From: Proruminimicrobium sp963666965 | GTDB taxonomy: Bacteria > Elusimicrobiota > Endomicrobiia > Endomicrobiales > Endomicrobiaceae | DNA length: 64,000 bases | Assembly (NCBI GenBank): GCA_963666965.1 | Contig: OY762939.1 | Span: 434,001 to 498,000 of the forward strand | Reading direction: 5' to 3' | Shown here: positions 25,241 to 32,551 of the stretch, piece by piece | How positions within the stretch are numbered: the stretch's first letter is position 1 | Layout: the number at the start of each line of letters is the position of its first letter | Notes under the pieces: model-generated | Database searches by the model: none | What the model was told of the DNA's origin: nothing | What the model saw: only the letters and a program-made list of their open reading frames with translations | Program-made: the position numbers and the translations under genes

Positions 25241-25269
25241 TTGACAAAATAAAATAAAAAATATATTAT
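25241..25269 (+). promoter_or_regulatory. Promoter for the lysine-rich repeat protein
   Basis: -35 TTGACA (25241-25246), 17-bp spacer, -10 TATTAT (25264-25269). It leaves an untranslated leader of about 115 bases with no obvious structure. Confidence 0.7.
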
Positions 25270-25392
25270 AACGACAGTTGATGATTTTTGAGAGAGAAAA
25301 ACTAAACAATAACTAAGAAAACAATTTGATTGTTATTGACCAACTTTCTTGGTTTGAATAAAAAGCAGCAACATTTCCTGAGGAGGAAAATT

Positions 25393-25683
25393 ATGGCAGA
25401 AAAAGTTTTCAAAGTTGGCGTAAAAAGAGAAGACGGTTATCTCTATTTCATCGACAAGAACGGTGATGTTTCAAGAGCTCAGATGGCAAGAGGCGGCAAA
25501 AAAGGCGGCAAACCAAGTAAAGTTGCCAAAGCCGGCGTAAAGAAAGAAAAGGGATTCCTTTATTTCTTGGATAAAGCAGGAGATATCTCAAGAGCGAAAA
25601 TGAGCAGAGGCGGAACAAAGAAAGCTAAGAAAGCCGTAAAAAAAGTTGCTAAGAAAGGTAAAGCTAAAGGTAAGAAAAAATAA
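25393..25683 (+). CDS. Lysine-rich protein with two copies of a VxR/KExGYLYFIDKxGD motif
   Basis: 96 residues. Two tandem units of about 35 residues share the pattern GVK-[RK]E-x-G-[YF]-LYF-[IL]-DK-x-GD-[VI]-SRA-x-M-x-RGG (about residues 9-37 and 48-77), followed by a basic tail almost entirely K, A and G. The tail recalls histone H1-like and AlgP-type nucleoid proteins; the repeat is unassigned. It has a strong ribosome-binding site (AGGAGGAAAA), its own promoter and a strong terminator, so it is probably highly expressed. A DNA- or RNA-binding role is likely from charge alone. Confidence 0.8.
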   Translation: MAEKVFKVGVKREDGYLYFIDKNGDVSRAQMARGGKKGGKPSKVAKAGVKKEKGFLYFLDKAGDISRAKMSRGGTKKAKKAVKKVAKKGKAKGKKK

Positions 25684-25698
25684 GATTTCCAAAAGAAA

Positions 25699-25729
25699 AA
25701 GCCCGGCATTTTTTGCCGGGCTTTTTTTT
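25699..25729 (+). terminator. Terminator of the lysine-rich protein gene
   Basis: AGCCCGGCA / TGCCGGGCT stem with a TTTTT-type loop followed by a run of eight T; strong intrinsic terminator. Confidence 0.9.
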
Positions 25730-25734
25730 GTTTT

Positions 25735-25763
25735 TTGACAAAATAATATAAAAGGCTTACAAT
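25735..25763 (+). promoter_or_regulatory. Promoter for pilin gene 1
   Basis: -35 TTGACA (25735-25740), 17-bp spacer, -10 TACAAT (25758-25763). Confidence 0.75.
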
Positions 25764-25836
25764 ATAGGCATTATTATAATATTCTAATACACCCTTTACA
25801 AAATATAATATAAAAACTAAAAGGAGACGAAAAAAA

Positions 25837-26214
25837 ATGAAACTAAAAGGTTTTACTCTTGTAGAACTTGTTATCGTGATCGTTATTGTCGGTATTTTGT
25901 CCGTAGTTGCAGTTCCTGTTTACAAAGGATATACAAAAAAAGCAATGGCAACGGAAGGCAAAGCATTGCTCGGAGCCATTCATACGGCCCAGAAGGTTTA
26001 TTTTGCGGAATTCAGCAGGTTTGTTACCGGCGCACAGTCAACTTTGCTTGATGTTAGCGCAACTACAAATAAATATTTTAGAACTTTTTCTCTTACCGGT
26101 TCGGCAACAGGTTTTACGGCAGTAACTAACGGTTCCGGTTCGGCTAACGGAATCAGACTTACGTTGAGAGCAAGTTCAACGGCAGGCCCTTTTCTTACGG
26201 AATCAGGTTTGTAA
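25837..26214 (+). CDS. Type IV pilin-like protein 1
   Basis: 125-residue prepilin with a five-residue leader cut at MKLKG|FTLVE, glutamate at position 5 of the mature chain, and the hydrophobic assembly helix VIVIVIVGILSVVAVPVY. The N-terminal third is nearly identical in four tandem genes, while the C-terminal head differs and lacks cysteines here. It has its own promoter and terminator. Pilins build type IV pili or related filaments across the envelope; no assembly genes (PilB, PilC, PilQ, prepilin peptidase) are in the window. Confidence 0.93.
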   Translation: MKLKGFTLVELVIVIVIVGILSVVAVPVYKGYTKKAMATEGKALLGAIHTAQKVYFAEFSRFVTGAQSTLLDVSATTNKYFRTFSLTGSATGFTAVTNGSGSANGIRLTLRASSTAGPFLTESGL

Positions 26215-26231
26215 TTTGGTTTTTATTTCAA

Positions 26232-26262
26232 GTCTCCGGTTTCTTTTGGCCGGAGTCTTTTT
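26232..26262 (+). terminator. Terminator after pilin gene 1
   Basis: CTCCGG (26234-26239) / CCGGAG (26250-26255) followed by TCTTTTT. Confidence 0.75.
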
Positions 26263-26338
26263 AACTTGACGCAAAATCAATTATAAGTTAAAAATATTTT
26301 TAAAATACCGTCTGATATGTAACTTTTTTAAAAAAACG

Positions 26339-26367
26339 TTGACAAATAAAATCAAAAGGTTTAAAAT
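26339..26367 (+). promoter_or_regulatory. Promoter for pilin gene 2
   Basis: -35 TTGACA (26339-26344), 17-bp spacer, -10 TAAAAT (26362-26367). Confidence 0.8.
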
Positions 26368-26374
26368 ATATATC

Positions 26375-26404
26375 GTCGCTATTCTGCAGCGCGGAATACG
26401 AGAC
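26375..26404 (+). promoter_or_regulatory. Conserved leader hairpin of pilin gene 2
   Basis: At the start of the predicted transcript. Nested stems GTC/GAC and TATTC (26380-26384) / GAATA (26394-26398), with the pattern GTCG-n-TATTCTG-n-CGGAATA-n-AGAC. The same pattern recurs before pilin gene 3 at 27279-27308, while the flanking leader differs, so the element appears selected. Confidence 0.6.
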
Positions 26405-26439
26405 TTAATCGAAAAACATATAAAAAAAAGGAGAAATCA

Positions 26440-26823
26440 ATGAAGAGTATGAAAGGTTTTACGCTCGTAGAACTCGTTATCGTGATCGTTATTGTCGGTA
26501 TTTTGTCCGTAGTTGCAGTTCCTGTTTACAAAGGATATACAAAAAAAGCAATGGCAACAGAAGGAAAAGCGTTGCTCGGCGCAATCAATACTTCACAGAA
26601 AGTTTATTTTGCCGAATGGGGCAATTTTGCACAGTCAGCCGTATCAACAGTTCTCGATGTTAATGCAAACACAAATAAATACTTTACAACTTACTCAATC
26701 AGTGCTGCTACAAACGCAGGTTACACCGTAACGACAGGCGGAACAGGCGGAGCAACAGGTATTGCTTTGACTCTTACCGGATCATCAAGCGGCGCATCTA
26801 ACATCATCGAATCAGGTCTATAA
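26440..26823 (+). CDS. Type IV pilin-like protein 2
   Basis: 127 residues, leader MKSMKG|FTLVE and the same assembly helix as pilin 1. An 83-base stretch (26476-26558) is identical to pilin 1 including silent sites, and the C-terminus (ALTLTGSSSGASNIIESGL) is nearly identical to pilin 3. It has its own promoter and leader hairpin, with GGAG seven bases before the ATG. Probably a major pilin variant; the head domain is glycine- and threonine-rich and lacks cysteines. Confidence 0.94.
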   Translation: MKSMKGFTLVELVIVIVIVGILSVVAVPVYKGYTKKAMATEGKALLGAINTSQKVYFAEWGNFAQSAVSTVLDVNANTNKYFTTYSISAATNAGYTVTTGGTGGATGIALTLTGSSSGASNIIESGL

Positions 26824-26880
26824 AATATTTTTGCGTAACCGGGAAAAATTTCCCGTTGCGTAAATAGAGTTTGTAAAATT

Positions 26881-26912
26881 TTAACCCCGGGATTAAATCC
26901 CGGGGTTTTTTA
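26881..26912 (+). terminator. Terminator after pilin gene 2
   Basis: AACCCCGGGATT / AATCCCGGGGTT with almost no loop, followed by TTTTT. A second, weaker hairpin (CGGGAAA/TTTCCCG, about 26839-26856) lies before it. Confidence 0.88.
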
Positions 26913-26980
26913 TGTGCATGAAAGTTTTAATATTTTTTTCGGCATCTTTTAGACGCTGTTTTTTTGGTTTAAAAAGGGTA

Positions 26981-27009
26981 TTGACAAAAAAATTCAAATC
27001 GTTTAGAAT
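26981..27009 (+). promoter_or_regulatory. Promoter of a non-coding transcript between pilins 2 and 3
   Basis: -35 TTGACA (26981-26986), 17-bp spacer, -10 TAGAAT (27004-27009). It has the same architecture as the pilin promoters, but no coding frame follows before the next terminator. Confidence 0.7.
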
Positions 27010-27015
27010 ATGCCC

Positions 27016-27218
27016 CAGTGCAATGAAAGGCGGTAAGTTTTTTTAACCGTAAACCGTCTTGAAATTTCGTTAACAGGGACTGAAACTCTGTTTTTTGAAA
27101 AGGTGAAAACGCAAACGGGTGTTTTTATAAAACACCGGCGAATCTGAAATAAAAATTCAGAAAGAAAACTTAATAGACGTTTCGTTAAACTTGGGTGAAA
27201 AACCCGAGTTTTTTTTAG
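27016..27218 (+). ncRNA. Candidate structured non-coding RNA, about 200 nt
   Basis: Starts at the predicted site of the promoter at 26981-27009 and ends in a terminator (ACTTGGGT 27189-27196 / ACCCGAGT 27202-27209 plus T-run). No open frame of useful length is present. Visible hairpins in order: AGGCGGT/ACCGTCT, AACAG/CTGTT, GGTGTTTT/AAAACACC (loop TATA), TCTGAA/TTCAGA; the 5' CCCAG can pair with TTGGG near the 3' end. The word TTTCGTTAA occurs twice. I tested it by eye against 6S, tmRNA, 4.5S, RNase P and GEMM riboswitches and recognise none. It may act on neighbouring pilin mRNAs. Confidence 0.6.
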
Positions 27219-27242
27219 GGGTCAAAAAAACCTAAAAAAGCA

Positions 27243-27271
27243 TTGACAAAAGCGCTTTAATGGTTTAAAAT
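27243..27271 (+). promoter_or_regulatory. Promoter for pilin gene 3
   Basis: -35 TTGACA (27243-27248), 17-bp spacer, -10 TAAAAT (27266-27271). Confidence 0.8.
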
Positions 27272-27278
27272 ATGGCTT

Positions 27279-27308
27279 GTCGATATTCTGAAGGTCGGAA
27301 TAAAAGAC
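27279..27308 (+). promoter_or_regulatory. Conserved leader hairpin of pilin gene 3
   Basis: Stems GTC (27279-27281) / GAC (27306-27308) and TATTC (27284-27288) / GAATA (27298-27302); same pattern as before pilin gene 2. Confidence 0.6.
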
Positions 27309-27341
27309 GCGCCATATAAAATAAAAAAAAGGGAGATTCAA

Positions 27342-27725
27342 ATGAAGAGCACGAAAGGTTTTACACTTGTTGAGCTGGTCATCGTAATCGTTATCGTTGG
27401 TATCTTGTCTGTAGTTGCAGTGCCGGTTTATAAAGGATACACAAAGAAAGCAATGGCAACAGAAGGAAAAGCATTGCTCGGCGCACTCAATACTTCACAG
27501 AAAGTTTATTTTGCAGAATGGGGCAATTTCGCAGCTTCTGGACAGTCAGCTTCTTTGGATGTTGATGCTACAACAAACAAATACTTTACATCTTACACAA
27601 TCGGTACGGCTACAAACGCAGGTTTCACTGCAACAACAGCAGGAACAGGCGGAGCAACAGGTATTGCTTTGACAATTACAGGATCATCAAGCGGAGCATC
27701 TAACATCATCGAATCAGGTCTTTAA
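27342..27725 (+). CDS. Type IV pilin-like protein 3
   Basis: 127 residues, leader MKSTKG|FTLVE, same assembly helix, head closely matching pilin 2 (variation mostly in about residues 60-105). It has its own promoter, leader hairpin and a strong terminator. The protein is almost the same as pilin 2, yet the codons in the helix region differ from pilins 1 and 2, so the pattern of sequence exchange is patchy. Likely an alternative or co-assembled filament subunit. Confidence 0.94.
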   Translation: MKSTKGFTLVELVIVIVIVGILSVVAVPVYKGYTKKAMATEGKALLGALNTSQKVYFAEWGNFAASGQSASLDVDATTNKYFTSYTIGTATNAGFTATTAGTGGATGIALTITGSSSGASNIIESGL

Positions 27726-27738
27726 AAATCAGCAAAGG

Positions 27739-27770
27739 GCGGGGGAGTTATTTCCCCCGCTTTTTTTTTT
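27739..27770 (+). terminator. Terminator after pilin gene 3
   Basis: GCGGGGGA (27739-27746) / TCCCCCGC (27753-27760) followed by ten T. Pilin gene 4 starts only about 25 bases later without a clear promoter. Confidence 0.92.
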
Positions 27771-27795
27771 AATTTAAAAAAAGAGAGTATACTGT

Positions 27796-28188
27796 ATGTT
27801 ACAAACAAAAGGATTTACGCTTGTAGAGCTTGTTATAGTTATAGTTATAGTCGGTATTTTATCCGTTGTTGCTGTCCCTATCTACAAAGGATATACAAAA
27901 AGAGCTATGGCTACGGAAGCTGAAGGGACTCTCGGCGCGATTAACACGGCTCAGAAAGTATATTATGCGGAACACAGTTGTTTTTTGGCCACGGTCGGAG
28001 AAGTTTCAAGCAACGGAACGCTTGATATAAACCTGAGCTCAAATAAATATTTTACTGCGTTTCAGGTTAATACAAATTCCACCGGTTTTACGGCAACAAC
28101 ATCAGGGACAAGCGGAGCATCGGGTATTTCTGTTACTTTGACAGGTTCTGACACGGGCGGAGCTACAATAACAAGAAACGGTATATAA
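27796..28188 (+). CDS. Type IV pilin-like protein 4
   Basis: 130 residues, leader MLQTKG|FTLVE, helix VIVIVIVGILSVVAVPIYKG. More diverged than pilins 1-3: KRAMATEAEGTLGAI instead of KKAMATEGKALLGAI, and one cysteine in the head (EHSCFLA). No convincing promoter lies between the pilin 3 terminator and its ATG, so it may depend on read-through and be a minor pilin. It converges with recN, with 20 bp between the stops. Confidence 0.92.
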   Translation: MLQTKGFTLVELVIVIVIVGILSVVAVPIYKGYTKRAMATEAEGTLGAINTAQKVYYAEHSCFLATVGEVSSNGTLDINLSSNKYFTAFQVNTNSTGFTATTSGTSGASGISVTLTGSDTGGATITRNGI

Positions 28189-28208
28189 TACCGCTTTTTA
28201 TTTATTGT

Positions 28209-29873
28209 TTACTGCATAGTCATTTCTTTTGCATGCTTCAAGGCATGTTCGGTTATTTTTTCACCGGAAATTATCTTTGCTATTTCTTCGATATGTTCTT
28301 TATTGTTTAAAATTTTGGCTTTTGTAATATTTCTTCCGTTAATCGTTTCCTTATATATGTGTATATGGCTGTCTGCGTTTGAGGCTATTTGAGCCTGATG
28401 CGATATAAGTATTATTTGTTTATGCACAGATATATTCTTAAGTTTTTTCCCTATTTTTTGGCTTGTCTGTCCGCTTGTTCCTGTATCTATCTCATCAAAA
28501 ATAACAGTCGGGATATTGTAGTGGTCCGATAAAGTTGCCGCTATGGCAAGCATTACCCTTGAAAGTTCGCCTCCCGATGCTACTTCCGAAAGAGGATATA
28601 AATTTTCTCCGGAATTTGCGCAGAACATAAATTCTATTTTGTCGGCTCCGTCGCGCGTAATTTCTTGTTTTTTTACGGAAATTTCAAATATTATTCCCTT
28701 CATATTCAGTTCTTCAAGTTCTCCGGCTATATTTCTTGCCAGTTTTTTTGATACTGTTTTTCTTTTCTCGGATATTTTTGAACATAATGTTTCCAGTTCT
28801 TTTTTTGAATCTGAAATCTGTTTTTCGATCATTTCAATATTTGAGTCGTAGTCGGTAATGCCTTTAAGTTTTTCTTCAATATCTTCTTTATATTTTAAAA
28901 TTTCTTCTATGGAACTTCCGTATTTTGATTTTAATCTTTTGATAAGCTGCTGTTTTTCAAGCATTGCGTTGAGTGTTTCGGGATTTATGAACGTATTTTG
29001 ATGAACCGAATTCATCTCTCTGTAAAAATCGTCCGTTTGAATATAAATGTCATTTATAGTTTTTAAAAAAGCAGAAGTGTCGATTCCAAGCTGCCCGAGA
29101 AGTTCAGTTTTTTTAATTGTTTTTGAAAGTTTATCAATAACCGCATTATCGGATTTGTAGAGAGAATCTATGATTTCAGCTGTTAAATTTTGTATTTTTT
29201 CGGCATTTTTAAGTTTCGGAAGCTCAGATTCAATAAGAATTTCATCGTTTGTTTTCAAATCGGCTTTTGTTATTTCCAAAATCTGGAAATTGTACAAATC
29301 GGCAAGACGTTCTCTTTCCGCAAAGGAGATCATTAATGCTTTCTTTTTTGCTTCAAGTTCTAAAAAACATGAATATTTTTCGCCGAGAGTTTCAAAAATC
29401 TGCTTATTTCCGGCAATGTCATCTATAATCTGTCTTTGATAACTTTCGTCAAAAAGCATATTGCTTTTATTCTGCGCATAAAAATCAACAAGACGTCTGC
29501 CTATTTCATAAAGAGACGAAATATTTACGGCTGTATCGTTTATAAACGCTTTGCTTTTACCCGCAATATCAATCTGTCTTCTGACAATAATTTCTTTGTT
29601 ATCGGATTCGATGGCAAGTTCTTCAAGCATATTTTGAACATGTTTGTTGTTTGAAATATCAAATACGGCAGAAACGCTGCAAGAAGAAGCTCCCGTCCTT
29701 ATTGATGAAGAGGCCGCTCTTGCGCCAAGCAAAAGGTCGACAGATTGTATTATTATTGATTTGCCGGCTCCGGTTTCTCCGGTTATTACGGTCATCCCTT
29801 TGGTAAAATCTAAAGATATATCTTCAATAAGAGCGTAATTTTTTATTGACAAACTTGTAAGCAAATTAAACAC
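28209..29873 (-). CDS. recN: DNA repair protein RecN
   Basis: SMC-like ATPase acting at double-strand breaks. Seen: Walker A VITGETGAGKSIIIQS (about residues 29-44), a long coiled-coil centre, ABC signature EVASGGELSRVMLAIA and Walker B TVIFDEIDTGTSG near the C-terminus; 554 residues is typical. The start is GTG 29873, overlapping the nadK stop by 8 bp, so translation is coupled; nadK-recN is a widespread bacterial pairing. Confidence 0.96.
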   Translation of the reverse strand: MFNLLTSLSIKNYALIEDISLDFTKGMTVITGETGAGKSIIIQSVDLLLGARAASSSIRTGASSCSVSAVFDISNNKHVQNMLEELAIESDNKEIIVRRQIDIAGKSKAFINDTAVNISSLYEIGRRLVDFYAQNKSNMLFDESYQRQIIDDIAGNKQIFETLGEKYSCFLELEAKKKALMISFAERERLADLYNFQILEITKADLKTNDEILIESELPKLKNAEKIQNLTAEIIDSLYKSDNAVIDKLSKTIKKTELLGQLGIDTSAFLKTINDIYIQTDDFYREMNSVHQNTFINPETLNAMLEKQQLIKRLKSKYGSSIEEILKYKEDIEEKLKGITDYDSNIEMIEKQISDSKKELETLCSKISEKRKTVSKKLARNIAGELEELNMKGIIFEISVKKQEITRDGADKIEFMFCANSGENLYPLSEVASGGELSRVMLAIAATLSDHYNIPTVIFDEIDTGTSGQTSQKIGKKLKNISVHKQIILISHQAQIASNADSHIHIYKETINGRNITKAKILNNKEHIEEIAKIISGEKITEHALKHAKEMTMQ

Positions 29874-30690
29874 CCCAGTTTAATTTTGTTTTGAGAGTTT
29901 CAAAATAGTTGTCTTTATGGATTTTTATAAATCTGGCCGGTTTCAAATAGGCTTTAACAGTTACTTTTTTATCGTGTTTTAAAACATAATTTTCCTGGCC
30001 GTCTATCGATACCACAAGATCGTGTTTTTTTGAACTTTTTGAAATGGCAAATTCGAGTGTTTTTTCAGACGGAACAATCATAGGCCTGTGGGTAAGAGTA
30101 TGAGGCGAAATCGGATTTATTATAAAAAGAGAAAGAGTAGGATAAACAATAGGGCCTGATATTGCAAGCGAATATGCCGTTGAACCCGTAGGCGTTGAAA
30201 CTATAATTCCGTCTCCTTTGTAATTGCACAGAAAATTGCCGTCGATAAAAGCGTCTATTGAGGCAAGCCTTCCGTCATAAACCGAGCGGATTACGCAGTC
30301 GTTTAACGCCGTTGTTTTTATTATTTTTTTGCCGGAGGCAAATTCCACATAAAGCATCATTCGTTCCTGGCAGCACAAACCATGTTTTAAAACGCAGTCA
30401 ATTGATTTGAAGATTTCGTCGGTTCCTGTGTCTGTTAAAAATCCAAGAGTCCCCATGTTGACGCCTATTATGGGTATTGAAAAAGGCGATACTATCCTGC
30501 TTGTTCTGAGCATAGTGCCGTCGCCGCCAAGCGAAATTATAAAGTCTATTTCAGGATTTTTTGTCAGATACTTGGAGATTTTTTTTACGCCTATGTTTCG
30601 TTCAAGAAGCCATTTCTCTATTGTGCGTGCATATTCCGCGGCTTTTGTTTTTGATTCGTTGAAAATTATGCCGACTTTGTTATATTTCAT
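29866..30690 (-). CDS. nadK: NAD kinase
   Basis: Phosphorylates NAD+ to NADP+. Seen: ISLGGDGTMLRTSR (GGDGT, about residues 53-66), GVNMGTLGFLTD and STPTGSTAYSLAISGPIVYP (about 165-184), the complete family motif set; 274 residues is normal. ATG 30690. It is divergent from paaK and precedes recN on the same strand with a coupled overlap. Confidence 0.96.
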   Translation of the reverse strand: MKYNKVGIIFNESKTKAAEYARTIEKWLLERNIGVKKISKYLTKNPEIDFIISLGGDGTMLRTSRIVSPFSIPIIGVNMGTLGFLTDTGTDEIFKSIDCVLKHGLCCQERMMLYVEFASGKKIIKTTALNDCVIRSVYDGRLASIDAFIDGNFLCNYKGDGIIVSTPTGSTAYSLAISGPIVYPTLSLFIINPISPHTLTHRPMIVPSEKTLEFAISKSSKKHDLVVSIDGQENYVLKHDKKVTVKAYLKPARFIKIHKDNYFETLKTKLNWGV

Positions 30691-30716
30691 ATGTGTAATC
30701 TTTGCGTTAAATTTGT

Positions 30717-30722
30717 TATAAT
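30717..30722 (+). promoter_or_regulatory. Probable -10 of the paaK operon
   Basis: TATAAT about 60 bases before the paaK ATG; the -35 is poor (TGTAAT with a 17-bp spacer), so an activator may be needed. Confidence 0.45.
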
Positions 30723-30783
30723 CACAGGCGTATTGTTTGCTGCTATTATATATAAAAACTCAGAAATATTAAAGGTAAAATTT

Positions 30784-32070
30784 ATGTTTTGGCAAAAAGA
30801 AATTGAATTGATGGACACAGGCACGCTCCGAAAGTTTCAGTTGGATCATATCAATAAATCGATAAAAACCGCAAAAAATTCGCAATTTTACAAAAAACAG
30901 CTTGAGAAAATAGATTCAATAAAATCGCTTGAAGAAGTAAGAAATCTTCCTTTTACTACAAAAGAAGATTTAAGAAGTGCTTTCCCTTACGGATTTCTCG
31001 CAACGGACTTGAAAAATGCCGTAAGGCTTCATTCATCCTCGGGAACTACGGGAAATCCTACTGTTGTTTTTCATACCCTGGAAGATATTTCAAACTGGGC
31101 TAATTTATCGGCAAGATGTATGTATACTGCCGGAGCAAGAAACACAGACGTTTTCCAAAATACTATGGGATACGGGCTTTTTACCGGCGGGATAGGATTT
31201 CATTACGGAGCGGAAAAACTTGGAATGCTCACGATACCTGTAGGTCCCGGCAACAGTAAAAGACAAGTTTGGTTTATGCAGAATTTCAGAACTTCCGTTA
31301 TGCATATACTGCCGAGCTACGCTTTGAGATTATACAGAACCATAGAGGAAATGAATATAAATGTTAAAAAAGATTTGAATTTAAGAATTGCTTTTATAGG
31401 AGCAGAACCTCACAGTGAAGAGATGAGAAAAAAAATTGAAGAACTTTACGGAATAAAAGCTTTTAATTCTTACGGATTATCCGAGATATGCGGACCGGGA
31501 GTCGCTTTTGAATGCTCGTGCCAGAACGGACTTCACGTCTGGGAAGATTTTGTTTATCCGGAAATCGTAGACCCGAAAACGCTTGAAGTTTTGCCTGACG
31601 GTCAGCAAGGCGAACTTGTTTTTACGACTTTGCAGAGACAGGCTATGCCTCTTATAAGATACAGGACGAGAGATTTGACCAGCATAATAAACGAAAAATG
31701 TTCATGCGGAAGAACGCACAGAAAAATAGCAAGAATTACCGGAAGAACCGACGATATGATGATAATAAACGGAGTAAATATATTCCCGATACAGATTGAA
31801 AAAACAATAATGGCAATACCGGAAGCAGGTAAAAATTATATTATAGAAATTCTCGAACAGAATTTTATGGATAAACTCCGTATCAAAATAGAAATTAACA
31901 ATGACGCGTTCAGCGGAACTCTTGAAGATATTGAAAAACTGCAGCACAAACTTGAGAACGAGCTGAAACAGGAAATAGGAGTAAGTCCTGCCATTCAGTT
32001 TGTAGATGCAGGAAGCCTTCCCGTTGAAGAAGGAAAAGCAAAAAGAGTTTTTGATTTGAGAAAGAAGTAA
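30784..32070 (+). CDS. paaK: Phenylacetate-CoA ligase family protein
   Basis: ATP-dependent acyl-CoA synthetase, 428 residues, forming aryl-acyl-CoA in the cytoplasm. Seen: adenylation motif LHSSSGTTGNPTVVFHT (about residues 83-99), FNSYGLSEICGPGVAFEC, YRTRDLT, and the C-terminal ITGRTDDMMIINGVNIFP, all PaaK hallmarks. ATG 30784 is used; upstream in-frame starts have no ribosome-binding site. It is followed by a double-ACT protein and a sodium/solute symporter, the set used by anaerobes to handle aryl acids from aromatic amino-acid fermentation; the true substrate could be another aryl acid. Confidence 0.93.
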   Translation: MFWQKEIELMDTGTLRKFQLDHINKSIKTAKNSQFYKKQLEKIDSIKSLEEVRNLPFTTKEDLRSAFPYGFLATDLKNAVRLHSSSGTTGNPTVVFHTLEDISNWANLSARCMYTAGARNTDVFQNTMGYGLFTGGIGFHYGAEKLGMLTIPVGPGNSKRQVWFMQNFRTSVMHILPSYALRLYRTIEEMNINVKKDLNLRIAFIGAEPHSEEMRKKIEELYGIKAFNSYGLSEICGPGVAFECSCQNGLHVWEDFVYPEIVDPKTLEVLPDGQQGELVFTTLQRQAMPLIRYRTRDLTSIINEKCSCGRTHRKIARITGRTDDMMIINGVNIFPIQIEKTIMAIPEAGKNYIIEILEQNFMDKLRIKIEINNDAFSGTLEDIEKLQHKLENELKQEIGVSPAIQFVDAGSLPVEEGKAKRVFDLRKK

Positions 32071-32097
32071 AGAAGTTTTATTTTTACGGAGGTGCGT

Positions 32098-32523
32098 ATG
32101 CTTTATCACATATCTGTGTTTTTAGTGAACAGTCCCGGCAAACTTGAAAAAATTACAAGTATTTTATTTGAAAACAATATCAATTTGAGAGCGATGTCTC
32201 TTGCAAGTTCCGGAGATTTCGGCGTTATGAAACTTCTTGTAAATGATCCCGAAAAAGCTTTTGAAGTTTTAAAACAAAATAAATTTACGGTGACGAAAAG
32301 ACATATTATAGGGGTTATTGTTGATAATAAGCCCGGCAGTTTTAATGTTCTTCTTAACAAACTGGCCTCAAAAGGCGTTAATATTGAAGACTGCTACGGT
32401 TTTCTTTTAAGCGACGGCAAAACAGCCGCAATAATATTGGAAGTTGAAAACCAGCCCGAAGCCGAAATTCTTTTATCTGATATAGGATTTAAGGCTTTGA
32501 CGGCCGAACAGCTGTACAATTAA
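32098..32523 (+). CDS. Tandem ACT-domain protein
   Basis: 141 residues made of two ACT domains (about 1-70 and 72-141), each opening with an H/I-SVFLVNSPGKL- or VDNKPGSFNVLL-type ligand-binding turn. Such proteins bind amino acids or related effectors. It starts at ATG 32098, five bases after GGAGG, 28 bp downstream of paaK. The repeated pairing of ACT proteins with PaaK-like ligases suggests an allosteric or sensing role for aromatic compounds. Confidence 0.88.
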   Translation: MLYHISVFLVNSPGKLEKITSILFENNINLRAMSLASSGDFGVMKLLVNDPEKAFEVLKQNKFTVTKRHIIGVIVDNKPGSFNVLLNKLASKGVNIEDCYGFLLSDGKTAAIILEVENQPEAEILLSDIGFKALTAEQLYN

Positions 32524-32551
32524 TCGAATTAATATATAAACGGGGGAGTTC

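Noticed and set aside
27016..27218. Cyclic di-GMP (GEMM) riboswitch or 6S RNA
   Set aside because: A GGTGAAAACGCAAACGGG segment recalls GEMM, but the conserved tetraloop/receptor parts are absent, and the long closing stem of 6S is not seen.
25857..27700. CRISPR-like direct repeats in the 26-28 kb region
   Set aside because: The repeated blocks are homologous coding sequence of pilin genes, not short spaced repeats; no CRISPR array was seen anywhere in the window.
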